This document shows positions 17,590 to 24,039 of a stretch of DNA of 30,599 bases, in pieces; positions within the stretch are counted from its first letter, which is position 1; each line of letters opens with the position of its first letter. This DNA is from UBA1479 sp964012715. Lineage in GTDB: Bacteria; Pseudomonadota; Alphaproteobacteria; Rhodospirillales; Casp-alpha2. The notes below the pieces were generated by a model that did not search any database, was not told the DNA's origin, and worked only from the letters and a program-made list of their open reading frames with translations. The stretch is taken from assembly GCA_964012715.1 (NCBI GenBank), contig CAXGUG010000037.1, positions 1-30,599 of the forward strand. The letters run 5' to 3'. Position numbers and translations under genes: made by a program.

Positions 17590-17640
17590 CTTGCCCTGAT
17601 CTAAGCCGAAGCGGTAGCGTAGGCTATAGAACAGGGCAAG
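17590..17640 (+). repeat. Inverted repeat just after the ATPase gene
   Basis: CTTGCCCTG (17590-17598) pairs with CAGGGCAAG (17632-17640). Inside it AGCC and GGCT can pair again, giving a two-level stem. It starts 8 bases after the ATPase stop. It could be a terminator part, a replication origin structure or an untranslated RNA element. Confidence 0.5.
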
Positions 17641-17666
17641 CCCCCGCCCAAACCTATAAAACCGGG

Positions 17667-17745
17667 AAAACCGAAAAAACCGCAGTATCGTTGGGTTTTT
17701 CGGTTTTTCAGGTTTTTCGGCTTTTAATAGGGGGACTGCTCCCCG
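17667..17745 (+). terminator. CCGAAAAA-rich stem and second GGGG/CCCC hairpin
   Basis: AAAACCGAAAAAACC at 17667-17681 pairs with GGGTTTTTCGGTTTTT at 17693-17708 and is followed by further T-rich DNA, acting as a terminator on the plus strand; the reverse strand also ends in T-runs. A short hairpin GGGG-ACTGCT-CCCC follows at 17731-17744. The stretch 17583-17840 holds no gene. Confidence 0.55.
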
Positions 17746-17840
17746 CGAATTATCACTTAATTAGAGCCGATAAATGGAATAGCTGCCAGAATTGGCAACT
17801 CTAAACCATGGGTTCGAATTCATTGCGACCACAGCCCCTT

Positions 17841-18305
17841 TTAAGAAAACAAGAACCAAGCAATTTGGATCACAAGATAAACCAGCAGCAAGTATTTTAC
17901 TTTGTCAAATGCGGCAACCACACTCGATTTCGCCATGCCTGAAATATCAGAGAGTGTTTGTTTGGCTAACTCTATCGACTGTGCCTGTGCCTTCACAATC
18001 CACTCTTTCAGAATTTCGTCCCGAATATCGTAAGTATAAAAGGCTCTAAAGGCGTCGGAACTATCGCTGGCATCATGCGAAGATGCTCTCCGAAATTTCG
18101 CATACTCGATGTCGTATCTAGCCTTTGCGTCAGGGTCGCTTAAGATCAAATAAGCTTCGTTAATCAACTGCATTTCCCTGGACGTATCACGGTGAGGGTT
18201 CTTGTCAGGGTGCCATCTGAGGGCCTGTTTTCTGTAGGCCTTTCTTATTGTTTCCTTGTCTGCGTCTCGGCTGATTTCGAGCACTGAATAGTAGTCAATG
18301 AACAC
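17841..18305 (-). CDS. J-domain (DnaJ-like) protein with C-terminal membrane anchor
   Basis: 154 residues. A complete J domain occupies 3-70: YYSVLEISRDADKETIRKAY, the HPD motif in LRWHPDKNPH, and INEAYLILSDPDAKARYD. There is no G/F, zinc or C-terminal substrate domain of true DnaJ. Residues 133-154 are a hydrophobic tail (VKYLLLVYLVIQIAWFLF), so the protein would sit in the membrane with its J domain in the cytoplasm, recruiting Hsp70 (DnaK). The start is GTG 18305. It is downstream of and on the same strand as the small membrane protein, 9 bases away. J proteins on phages and islands often aid replication or assembly; which applies here is not shown. Confidence 0.85.
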   Translation of the reverse strand: MFIDYYSVLEISRDADKETIRKAYRKQALRWHPDKNPHRDTSREMQLINEAYLILSDPDAKARYDIEYAKFRRASSHDASDSSDAFRAFYTYDIRDEILKEWIVKAQAQSIELAKQTLSDISGMAKSSVVAAFDKVKYLLLVYLVIQIAWFLFS

Positions 18306-18314
18306 GTTCTAGTG

Positions 18315-18527
18315 TCATCCATCTTTATTCAACGTAGGTAAGTCCGATGTGGTTTCTTTACTCTTGGGATTGTACTTCCATACCGCCCGTATTCCCGCAA
18401 ACATAGCCAACCCGATGATAATCATTGGCAGAGCACCAGTGAATCCTACAACTTGGCTGAACCCCAAAACCATAATGGTTATCAAGACTATTGCTACGGT
18501 AAAAACAATCTTCAAAGCCGTTCTCAT
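18315..18527 (-). CDS. Small two-helix membrane protein
   Basis: 70 residues, not recognised. It begins MRTALKIVFTVAIVLITIMVLGF and has a second hydrophobic segment ALPMIIIGLAMFAGIRAVW, then a short charged tail KYNPKSKETTSDLPTLN. ATG 18527 is preferred over the upstream TTG 18539 because GGGGGGAG directly precedes it. It forms a two-gene operon with the J-domain membrane protein, and both would be in the inner membrane, so they may act together. Confidence 0.6.
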   Translation of the reverse strand: MRTALKIVFTVAIVLITIMVLGFSQVVGFTGALPMIIIGLAMFAGIRAVWKYNPKSKETTSDLPTLNKDG

Positions 18528-19126
18528 GGCTCCCCCCAAATTTACATAGATTCACTTATTTGGAGTATTGCACGAAATTTTTGTCTAAGAAAAGCGAATA
18601 GATTTAATCTCTTTAGAGAAGTGTTGCAGAAACATCCAACTCAATATGAACGGTAGTATACGTTCTGAAGATGCATCATAGTGCCGTTGCCGTATCGAGA
18701 TTTCAGCGTGCGTGAAAGGTCAGGAGCAACTCTCCGAGGCAGCTAGTTCGTATCCCAGACTTGTATACGCTTAACGCCCCTGCCTTCGCGAATGGACTTG
18801 TTTACCAAACACCGTTCAAGATTAAACCTGCCCCCACATGACCCCATGCTAATGATTTCGGTGCTGTTCGGGCTGAACGGCACCTAATTTAGCCCCATCA
18901 TTTAAAGCTGATATTTGCTGGTTTTGAATTCTCGACAATTAACCCAGAAGGTTTTTTTAAACAACGAAGCTATAGGAGATTTTTATAATCTGGGTACGGC
19001 TCTAGTAAACTGACCGGCTTGGGTAAAAATTCGGAATACCCCCCCCCGGGGCAATCTCGGTAACGATCTTTTACGCATAAGCCTTCGGCTCTTAGGTAAG
19101 CATAACCAACATATAGGGAGCCTCGA
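18528..19126. other. Gene-poor stretch with one strong hairpin
   Basis: No convincing gene on either strand. A 10-bp stem with one G-U pair and a 5-base loop (GGTGCTGTTC at 18860-18869 with GAACGGCACC at 18875-18884) is present, not followed by a U-run. The stretch must hold promoters for the minus-strand membrane protein and for the plus-strand small gene at 19127; I could not single them out. Confidence 0.4.
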
Positions 19127-19345
19127 ATGAAGCTATGGAAAGCCTTCACCTCATCAATGATAAACCTGCTTAAGGTGCTGGACAACTTTACTGACGGCAC
19201 GAATGAGCTCTCGATCATGTACAAAGAAGCCTGTTACGCAGCTCGCAAGGAACAAGCTATTGAAGCGCAGCATGATTTCAATGAACTCATTAAATCCTCA
19301 GGCCTGAGCGAAGAGGAGATCAGCAGGCTACATGTCAAAGCCTAA
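19127..19345 (+). CDS. Small orphan protein (72 aa)
   Basis: Not recognised. It begins MKLWKAFTSSMINLLKVLDN and is predicted all-helical with a charged second half (ACYAARKEQAIEAQHDFNEL). It is accepted as a gene because AGGGAG stands 6 bases before ATG and a perfect terminator begins 5 bases after the stop, defining a single-gene transcription unit. No signal peptide. Function unknown. Confidence 0.6.
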   Translation: MKLWKAFTSSMINLLKVLDNFTDGTNELSIMYKEACYAARKEQAIEAQHDFNELIKSSGLSEEEISRLHVKA

Positions 19346-19350
19346 CCATC

Positions 19351-19377
19351 TAGGAACCTTCGGGTTCCTATTTTTTT
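19351..19377 (+). terminator. Intrinsic terminator with TTCG tetraloop
   Basis: TAGGAACC and GGTTCCTA form a perfect 8-bp stem closed by TTCG (19359-19362), followed by seven T residues. This is a textbook rho-independent terminator for the 72-aa gene. Confidence 0.92.
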
Positions 19378-19844
19378 ACACAACCACACAAAGCGATAGA
19401 GCCAACCCTAGATAGCGCCCAGGAGGCCTAAATTGAGTCACTGAGCCATTTGACAGACAAAATGGCACCCAACCCCGCAAAACACACAATGATTCTCAGT
19501 GAGTCTTAAAACTGCCTACAGAGTCATTTGGCTAAAACATGCCTTTGCTAAGGGGCGTTGCCCCTCGCGCCTACAAGAACCTTCCGTGCCATTCATATTA
19601 GCTCTACCGGTGTCGCCATGCTCGCCCTTGCAGGGCTGTGCGTGGCTCTTAGCCTGGATAAAGCCTGACCGAGTCCACGAGAAGGTTCTTTCCGTTGCTA
19701 ACCCCATTCTCGCCGAAGGGCAGAAGGCCAAACGAAGTTTGACCTTTTGTTCTTGATGCCGGTCCCATAATCTTTTTTTTACGGGTTTGGCGTGAAAACT
19801 CTATTTTTTTATGGCAGTCAAAGCGAATAAGGAAAGGGGGGAGA
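19378..19844. other. Gene-poor stretch with hairpins
   Basis: No supported gene; the open frames here lack ribosome sites and have no recognisable composition. Two hairpins are visible: AGGGGC-GTT-GCCCCT at 19551-19565, and AAGGCCAAAC with GTTTGACCTT at 19724-19746 (one mismatch, GAA loop, followed by TT), which could terminate plus-strand transcription. A long T-run lies at about 19772-19780. Confidence 0.4.
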
Positions 19845-20141
19845 ATGGGTATTTCAAGCATCATTAACTTATTTTTGGGGTGTGACACCTACATGCGCGG
19901 AAAGCTAAAGGAGGCGGTCAAGTCCTCGCAATGGAAACAAGGTGAGAATCCGGTCGGAATGAAAGTAAACACAGACATGGCCCGGAAATACTTATCCAAA
20001 CACTCTGACGATATTTTGGGCTCTAGAGACAGCGCGGAGGACATTACATTCATCATGAGGTTGGGAAACACCCACTACAGGTGCGAACTACTCTCCGAAC
20101 CGCTTAACGAAGTCATTTCGGTTTTATTTGTCCACCGATGA
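19845..20141 (+). CDS. Small orphan protein (98 aa)
   Basis: Not recognised. It begins MGISSIINLFLGCDTYMRGK, contains a basic middle (SSQWKQGENPVGMKV) and ends with beta-type strands (RCELLSEPLNEVISVLFVHR). A very strong ribosome site, a run of Gs ending GGGAG, immediately precedes ATG. It is the last gene of element A. Cytoplasmic by appearance; function unknown. Confidence 0.6.
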   Translation: MGISSIINLFLGCDTYMRGKLKEAVKSSQWKQGENPVGMKVNTDMARKYLSKHSDDILGSRDSAEDITFIMRLGNTHYRCELLSEPLNEVISVLFVHR

Positions 20142-20162
20142 ACGGATCAAGGCCTTAGATAC

Positions 20163-20292
20163 GGGAGCATGCTTTTAGCGCTCTCCTTCACTCGCTCCTT
20201 CGGCCTAACGCTTATTCGGCTCCGCTTCGCTGCGCCTAATAAGCTACCTTAGCCCTCAGTCACTCCCTCAGTCGGCACTACCGCATGCTCCC
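20163..20292. repeat. Nested inverted repeats, attC-like arrangement
   Basis: Outer arms GGGAGCATGC (20163-20172) and GCATGCTCCC (20283-20292) are a perfect 10-bp inverted repeat. Inside, GCTTATTCGGC (20210-20220) pairs with GCCTAATAAGC (20234-20244) with one mismatch. GCCTAAC at 20203-20209 fits the RYYYAAC box of integron attC sites, but the matching GTTRRRY box is not found. It may be a folded RNA, a cruciform or a relic recombination site. Confidence 0.45.
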
Positions 20293-20340
20293 TCGTTCTG
20301 AGCCTTTTCATCTGGCTCGCGAGGCTTAAGCACAATCTAA

Positions 20341-20362
20341 ATGTGGGGCTGAATGTGGGGCT
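20341..20362 (+). repeat. Tandem ATGTGGGGCT motif, right copy
   Basis: Same unit as at 14054-14075, two ATGTGGGGCT blocks separated by GA instead of GG. It lies 49 bases inside the right att repeat, while the left copy lies about 118 bases inside the left one, as expected for arm-type integrase sites. Confidence 0.65.
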
Positions 20363-20376
20363 ATAATACGCTAAAA

Positions 20377-20407
20377 AAATAACCCCTTGAATTACAAAGG
20401 GTTATTT
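20377..20407. terminator. Bidirectional terminator at right end of element A
   Basis: AAATAACCCCTT and AAAGGGTTATTT form a near-perfect stem with a GAATTAC-type loop, with A-runs before and T-runs after. Works on either strand and would insulate element A from the integrase of element B. Confidence 0.75.
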
Positions 20408-20410
20408 AAT

Positions 20411-20460
20411 GAATTGGTAGCGGAGGAGGGACTCGAACCCCCGACACGCGGATTATGATA
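20411..20460 (-). other. Junction att site: tRNA-Met(CAT) 3' half
   Basis: On the minus strand, 20460 to 20415 reads TATCATAATCCGCG, then a T arm with GGGGGTTCGAGTCCC, and ends CTCCTCCGCTACCA. This is the 3' half of an elongator tRNA-Met with anticodon CAT. The anticodon stem's 5' half does not match, and no D arm follows upstream, so the gene is cut at the anticodon loop. Bases 20411-20429 also repeat 13917-13935. It is both the right att of element A and the left att of element B. Confidence 0.82.
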
Positions 20461-20536
20461 CCGTTAAAGCGCAAGCGTTTCTGCGGCTTTTACGGGGATT
20501 TGTTGCATTCTTGTCGCAATGGCGCCCCAGCCACAA

Positions 20537-21760
20537 TTAAGCCAGCAAGGACCAGGCACCATCGGAAAGTTCTTGGCGGTGGTCGTCGTACACCGGGAAG
20601 AGGTGTGTGTACAGGTCCGAGGTAACCTGAATGGACGAATGCCCAAGACGGGCCTGGACGGTCTTTGCGGGCAATTCCAGGCCGCCGTCCTGTTTTCTGT
20701 TAATCAGCCAGGATGCATAGAAGTGACGTAGGGCATGGAGCGCGTACTTTGGGGTCATAATGGCTCTACCCTCTTCATCAACCTCCCCCGTATCAATCGA
20801 AACACCCGCGGTAATCTGCGCAGGGGCAAGGCCACGATTGTAGATGTTGGCATGAGACTCGATCCGGCCCGCTCCGTTGGGGAACACCAACCACAACTCG
20901 CCCGGATGGTCGTCCGTCTTGCCGTGGCGCGGGCACTGTAGACGCCACTCCTTAAGCGTGTTGACCACGATTTCAGGAACCGGGACATCACGACGGCTGC
21001 TCTCCGATTTCGGATCGCCGATCTCGCCGTAACGGTCCGCCCTCTGGCGCACGGTGATAATGCCCCTATCGAGGTTCACATGCTCCCAGAGAAGCCCCCG
21101 CAACTCACTGGCACGCAGGCCGCTGAATACCGCCGTCACGATTAGGGGGCGCCAGCGGCCCTCGGTATGGTCGATAATGGCCTTCACCTCTTCTCGCGAC
21201 GGGATGTCGCGACCGACCTCAAGGCGCCGCTTGCTGCGCCTTGGCATTTCTACCCGCACGTCGGCGGCGACATTCTGAGCGACCTTTCCGCGCCTCTGCG
21301 CTTCCCTCAGGATGCCCTTCAGGGAACTCAGCACCTTTTTTGCCGTGGCGCGGGAAATCTTATCCCTGGGACGCTTTGCGGATGCCCGGTCAAGCAACCG
21401 ATCCCGAAAGGCTTCAATGCCAGGTACGGTCAGCCTAGCAAGCGTTTCATTCCCGATTAGTGGGACGATATGGAAATCGACATGCTGCCGGTATTGATCG
21501 ACGGTCGATTGCTCGCGCCCGTTTAACTTGGCCCGGGCGATCCAATCCTCGGCGGCATCCTTGACCGTCACGCTATCGCTAGCTGCCGTATGCGTCCCGG
21601 CGCGAACCTCTTGGGCGATTTCATGCAGGCGGTCATCAGCCGCTTTCTTGGTCTTGAACGTCTCGATATGACGCTTCCGGTTCTGGTCGAAATAATCGAC
21701 GATCCAAGCCTCCCGGGCCTTACCCCCGGATTGCCATTTTCGTTTCCGTACCTTTGCCAT
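20537..21760 (-). CDS. int: Tyrosine recombinase / phage integrase of element B
   Basis: 407 residues. An N-terminal AP2-like arm-binding region (AWIVDYFDQNRKRHIETFKTK) is followed by a SAM-like core-binding domain at about 64-170. The catalytic residues are complete: R216 (SGLRASELRG), K251 (DPKSESSRRDVP), H342 and R345 (HALRHFYASW), H374 (ARLGHSS) and nucleophile Y384 (DLYTHLF). It inserts element B into the tRNA-Met gene; its 3' end lies 76 bases from the tRNA fragment. It is a lambda-like type without DUF4102, unrelated at a glance to the integrase of element A although both use the same tRNA. An AGGGGG ribosome site lies before ATG 21760 and a sigma-70 promoter is visible upstream. Confidence 0.95.
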   Translation of the reverse strand: MAKVRKRKWQSGGKAREAWIVDYFDQNRKRHIETFKTKKAADDRLHEIAQEVRAGTHTAASDSVTVKDAAEDWIARAKLNGREQSTVDQYRQHVDFHIVPLIGNETLARLTVPGIEAFRDRLLDRASAKRPRDKISRATAKKVLSSLKGILREAQRRGKVAQNVAADVRVEMPRRSKRRLEVGRDIPSREEVKAIIDHTEGRWRPLIVTAVFSGLRASELRGLLWEHVNLDRGIITVRQRADRYGEIGDPKSESSRRDVPVPEIVVNTLKEWRLQCPRHGKTDDHPGELWLVFPNGAGRIESHANIYNRGLAPAQITAGVSIDTGEVDEEGRAIMTPKYALHALRHFYASWLINRKQDGGLELPAKTVQARLGHSSIQVTSDLYTHLFPVYDDHRQELSDGAWSLLA

Positions 21761-21796
21761 TCGTACCCCCTATCAACTGAGTATCGGCATGGCTAA

Positions 21797-21825
21797 AATA
21801 TGTTGCAAAAATTTCCGCTTGTCAA
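21797..21825 (-). promoter_or_regulatory. int: Sigma-70 promoter for the integrase of element B
   Basis: On the minus strand, a consensus TTGACA (21825-21820) and CATATT (21802-21797) are separated by 17 bases and lie 36 bases before the start codon. The -10 matches 4 of 6. Confidence 0.6.
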
Positions 21826-22174
21826 CACGAGCCTAATACCCTGGCGGTAAACGCCCTAAAGGCAAACGAGCGCGAACGAAAGAAGGGCCCGAGAGGCCCT
21901 TGTCTTCGTTGCGATCATGCAGATTTTTCGGTAAGGTTTTCTTGGGTTTGGTAGCCCTGACCAAGATGAGGTTCCAGCCGTTGGCGCGGCAGTGGAACCA
22001 ATATGCGCCGCACCTTGGCGGGTGCGCGACCTCGGTATTATGCCGGGGGCCGCACGCCATGTCCAATGGGAAACCCCTAAAAGCTGCGGACCTGTCTCTT
22101 GGCAGGCTATCAACCCCCGGCGCCAGGCCGTTCCTGGCAGGGCTGTGATAGGCCGAACCAAGAGGACTAATCCT
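21826..22174. other. Non-coding stretch with terminator-like hairpins
   Basis: I see no supported gene. AAGGGCC-CGAGA-GGCCCTT at 21883-21901 is a perfect 7-bp stem, followed on the minus strand by T-rich DNA, so it could end a minus-strand transcript just before the integrase promoter. GCCAGG-CCGTT-CCTGGC lies at 22122-22138 in the leader of the next gene. A minus-strand open frame ending at 21833 runs through the hairpin and is not accepted. Confidence 0.4.
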
Positions 22175-22876
22175 ATGAAAACTCATCCCGAGAATCCGGC
22201 GGGCGTGACCCGTCGCCAAGCCGCCGTTGCCGTCGCCGCTGCGGCGGCCTTCCCGTCGTCGATCTTGGCGAGCGAACCGACAAGACTAACGGAGGCGGAA
22301 CGGATCTTCCGCGAACTATGCGCCGCGTGGCGCGACTATCAGGCCGAGCGCGAGGTAACTGAGCCTATGGAGGACGCCCTGCAGGCGGCCGGCGATTTGT
22401 TCGCGAAGGTTCAAATCGGAATTCACCTAGAAAGCGACAAGCCCATTTTCACCCATAGTGCCGAGGGCGTGAATGATCGATATGACCAAATCGCCAAGGC
22501 TCACACGCGCCTTTATGGCAGGAACGGGATCAGGTGCGTTGAAGAAGAGCGAAAGCGCGCGTTGGCTCATCTCGCCGAAGACGAAAAGCGCGTCCAGAAA
22601 ATTCAGGACGATATGGGATACACGGCGGCGGTCACCCGGCAGCAAGAGGCGCTCGACCGCTTTTATGACGGCGCCGACAAATTGATGGCCGCGCCGGTCG
22701 TCAATCGGGCCGACATCGCCATGAAGCTGCGGGTGGCGCTGTATGCGGTCGATGGGATCGACGACATCGCAACCGACATCCCCGCCCCCGGTGGCCTTGA
22801 TTGGGGCCCTGGGCTGGTCGCCACCGCGATCCGGGAAATCGAGACATCGACGACCGCTTTCGAAGGAGTCGCCTGA
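22175..22876 (+). CDS. Hypothetical protein with twin-arginine signal
   Basis: 233 residues, not recognised. The N-terminus has a Tat-type signal: TRRQAAVAVAAAAAFPSSIL at about 12-31, then ASE as probable cleavage region. The mature part is helical and charged (EAERIFRELCAAWRDYQAER; ERKRALAHLAEDEKRVQKIQ). ATG 22175 follows AGAGGAC. The next gene overlaps its stop (TGATG). Tat-signal proteins of this size recur in alphaproteobacterial prophages without known function; export is inferred from the signal only. Confidence 0.75.
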   Translation: MKTHPENPAGVTRRQAAVAVAAAAAFPSSILASEPTRLTEAERIFRELCAAWRDYQAEREVTEPMEDALQAAGDLFAKVQIGIHLESDKPIFTHSAEGVNDRYDQIAKAHTRLYGRNGIRCVEEERKRALAHLAEDEKRVQKIQDDMGYTAAVTRQQEALDRFYDGADKLMAAPVVNRADIAMKLRVALYAVDGIDDIATDIPAPGGLDWGPGLVATAIREIETSTTAFEGVA

Positions 22877-23073
22877 TGACGAGCCACGATGAAGCCCACG
22901 ACATCCTCGTCGGCCATGGGCGCAAGACTATTGATGTCGCGGATAGCATCGCGCGGACCTCACGTTGCCTGCTGGATCACCGGCCCCCGGCCTACCTACA
23001 GGAATTGCTCGAAGCCCAGGCCCAAGAACTCCGGCAGATTGCGGATAGTCTTGAATGGCTAGCCCATCAGTGA
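22876..23073 (+). CDS. Small hypothetical protein (65 aa)
   Basis: Not recognised; begins MTSHDEAHDILVGHGRKTID and is predicted helical (YLQELLEAQAQELRQIADSL). Its start overlaps the stop of the Tat-signal gene by one base (TGATG), GGAG lies upstream, and a strong terminator follows its stop, so the two genes form one unit. Confidence 0.7.
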   Translation: MTSHDEAHDILVGHGRKTIDVADSIARTSRCLLDHRPPAYLQELLEAQAQELRQIADSLEWLAHQ

Positions 23074-23088
23074 CGGGATGCCACAAAA

Positions 23089-23120
23089 GAAACCCCGCCG
23101 ATTTGGCGGGGTTTCATTTT
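23089..23120 (+). terminator. Intrinsic terminator
   Basis: GAAACCCCGCC (23089-23099) pairs perfectly with GGCGGGGTTTC (23105-23115), loop GATTT, followed by ATTTT. It ends the two-gene unit and, read the other way, also faces the convergent gene ending at 23143. Confidence 0.9.
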
Positions 23121-23142
23121 GGCCCGTGGGTGTTCGTCCGCG

Positions 23143-23664
23143 TCAACGCTTCTCGGCGTCACCTTCGACCGTGTAGCGCGAATTTCGGATCAGGGCATCG
23201 AATGGAACCGGGCGCGGCTGGCGGATGTCCAGGGCGATTTCCTGGCCGCCTCGATCACGATAGACCGCGACCGCGTGGGCGTAGCTACATACGATCCCCG
23301 CGCCGTCAAATTGACGAGTGCAGGGCCCTGTGGGCGGCAATTTAACGCTGACCATCCGGGCCTCGTACCCGGCCCGCTCCAGCAGGTCTCGCGCCGTCTT
23401 CGCGAAGACGACGCAATCCGCCTTGAATGGCTCCCCCCGAGTCACGGCCTCAGCGCGAGACGGGCGCTCTGGGGAGAGGCCAAAAATATGAAGCGGCTCC
23501 TGATGGAAATCCGCCAACGCGTAAACGAAGGCTGCGATTTTTTGGGGTGTGCTGAGGTCGGGCGACACGCTGGCGGGCGCGGCGGCAACGGCGGAAGAAA
23601 AAACGAGCAGGAATCCCGTTAGGATCAGTTGGGGGGAAATCGGTCGGGTGCTATTCTTGGCCAT
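23143..23664 (-). CDS. Secreted transglutaminase-like cysteine protein
   Basis: 173 residues. A signal peptide is visible (SPQLILTGFLLVFSSAVAAA at 10-29, cleavage near AAA-AP). The rest fits the transglutaminase-like/BTLCP fold: C84 in FKADCVVFAKTARDLLERAGY, H130 in YAHAVAVY and D146 in ALDIRQ would be the Cys-His-Asp triad. ATG 23664 is chosen over upstream starts because GGAGG lies 8 bases before it and the signal peptide follows. It is divergent from the XRE regulator, and the operators at 23737-23785 lie between them. A periplasmic peptidase or cross-linking role is possible; function not known. Confidence 0.7.
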   Translation of the reverse strand: MAKNSTRPISPQLILTGFLLVFSSAVAAAPASVSPDLSTPQKIAAFVYALADFHQEPLHIFGLSPERPSRAEAVTRGEPFKADCVVFAKTARDLLERAGYEARMVSVKLPPTGPCTRQFDGAGIVCSYAHAVAVYRDRGGQEIALDIRQPRPVPFDALIRNSRYTVEGDAEKR

Positions 23665-23736
23665 CGTCTTGACCTCCATGTAGGTGATGGCGAAGGGGCC
23701 GGAGAGGGGTGCATCCCTTTTCGGCTCCGATAATTT

Positions 23737-23785
23737 ACACCTCAAGTGTAATTCTTATTTCCCTTTTAAACAACACCCCAGGTGT
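23737..23785. promoter_or_regulatory. Two matching palindromic operators
   Basis: ACACCTCAAGTGT (23737-23749) and ACACCCCAGGTGT (23773-23785) share the form ACACC-N3-GGTGT, the second perfectly palindromic, both followed by AATT; centres are 36 bases apart. They sit between divergent genes and directly before the XRE start, so they are probably autoregulatory sites. On the minus strand a weak promoter (TTGTTT, 17 bases, TACACT) runs through the first site. Confidence 0.65.
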
Positions 23786-23789
23786 AATT

Positions 23790-24038
23790 TTGAATTCGGT
23801 AACGGGCGAGCAGATCAGAGCGGCAAGGGCCTTGGTTCGGTGGGAACAGGCGGACCTGGCGTCCGCCGCCGGAGTGTCCTTGGAGACAATCAAACGGCTT
23901 GAGGGGACGCGCGGACCCGTTTCGGCGCACGCGCGCACCCTTGACGCAATTAAGGCCGCTTTGGCAGAAGTTGGCGTCGTATTTATCGATTCCAACGGCC
24001 AGGGGCCGGGCGTCAGACTCAGAGAGCCGGGAGAATAA
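23790..24038 (+). CDS. XRE-family helix-turn-helix protein, probable antitoxin
   Basis: About 82 residues from TTG 23790. A lambda-type HTH covers residues about 6-62: TGEQIRAARALVRWEQADLA, ASAAGVSLETIKRLEG, then RTLDAIKAALAEVGVVFID, a C-terminus common in short XRE regulators. The frame is open to ATG 23709, but that would place both operators inside the gene, so TTG 23790 (preceded by AGGTG) is preferred. It ends one base before the PemK/MazF-like gene, so it probably neutralises that toxin and represses the operon. Confidence 0.75.
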   Translation: MNSVTGEQIRAARALVRWEQADLASAAGVSLETIKRLEGTRGPVSAHARTLDAIKAALAEVGVVFIDSNGQGPGVRLREPGE

Positions 24039-24039
24039 C

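Larger units (their letters stand above)
13917..20429. mobile_element. Element A: AT-richer integrative element, satellite-like, in tRNA-Met
   Basis: Bounded by the 19-bp direct repeats at 13917-13935 and 20411-20429. Base composition and codon use are visibly more AT-rich than in either neighbour. Content: tyrosine integrase at the left end, coiled-coil protein, AlpA regulator, RecA-fold ATPase, J-domain protein, small membrane protein, two small orphan genes, and many hairpins. No capsid, tail, terminase or conjugation gene is seen. Size and content fit a phage satellite or a small integrative island; which one is inference. Confidence 0.75.

Noticed and set aside
17785..17840. tRNA-like GGTTCGAATTC segment
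   Set aside because: It looks like a T arm, but the stem does not pair and there is no acceptor, D or anticodon arm.
17841..18305. True chaperone DnaJ
   Set aside because: Only the J domain is present, with a membrane tail in place of the G/F, zinc and substrate domains.
19499..19756. 85-codon plus-strand open frame and its antisense frames
   Set aside because: No ribosome site and no family resemblance; the stretch contains hairpins typical of non-coding DNA.
20163..20292. Integron cassette array
   Set aside because: Only one attC-like structure, with one box missing and no integron integrase in the window. It is reported only as a repeat.
21833..22219. 128-codon minus-strand open frame, with a 101-codon frame overlapping it
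   Set aside because: No ribosome site, mixed composition, runs through a terminator-like hairpin, and overlaps the start of the Tat-signal gene.
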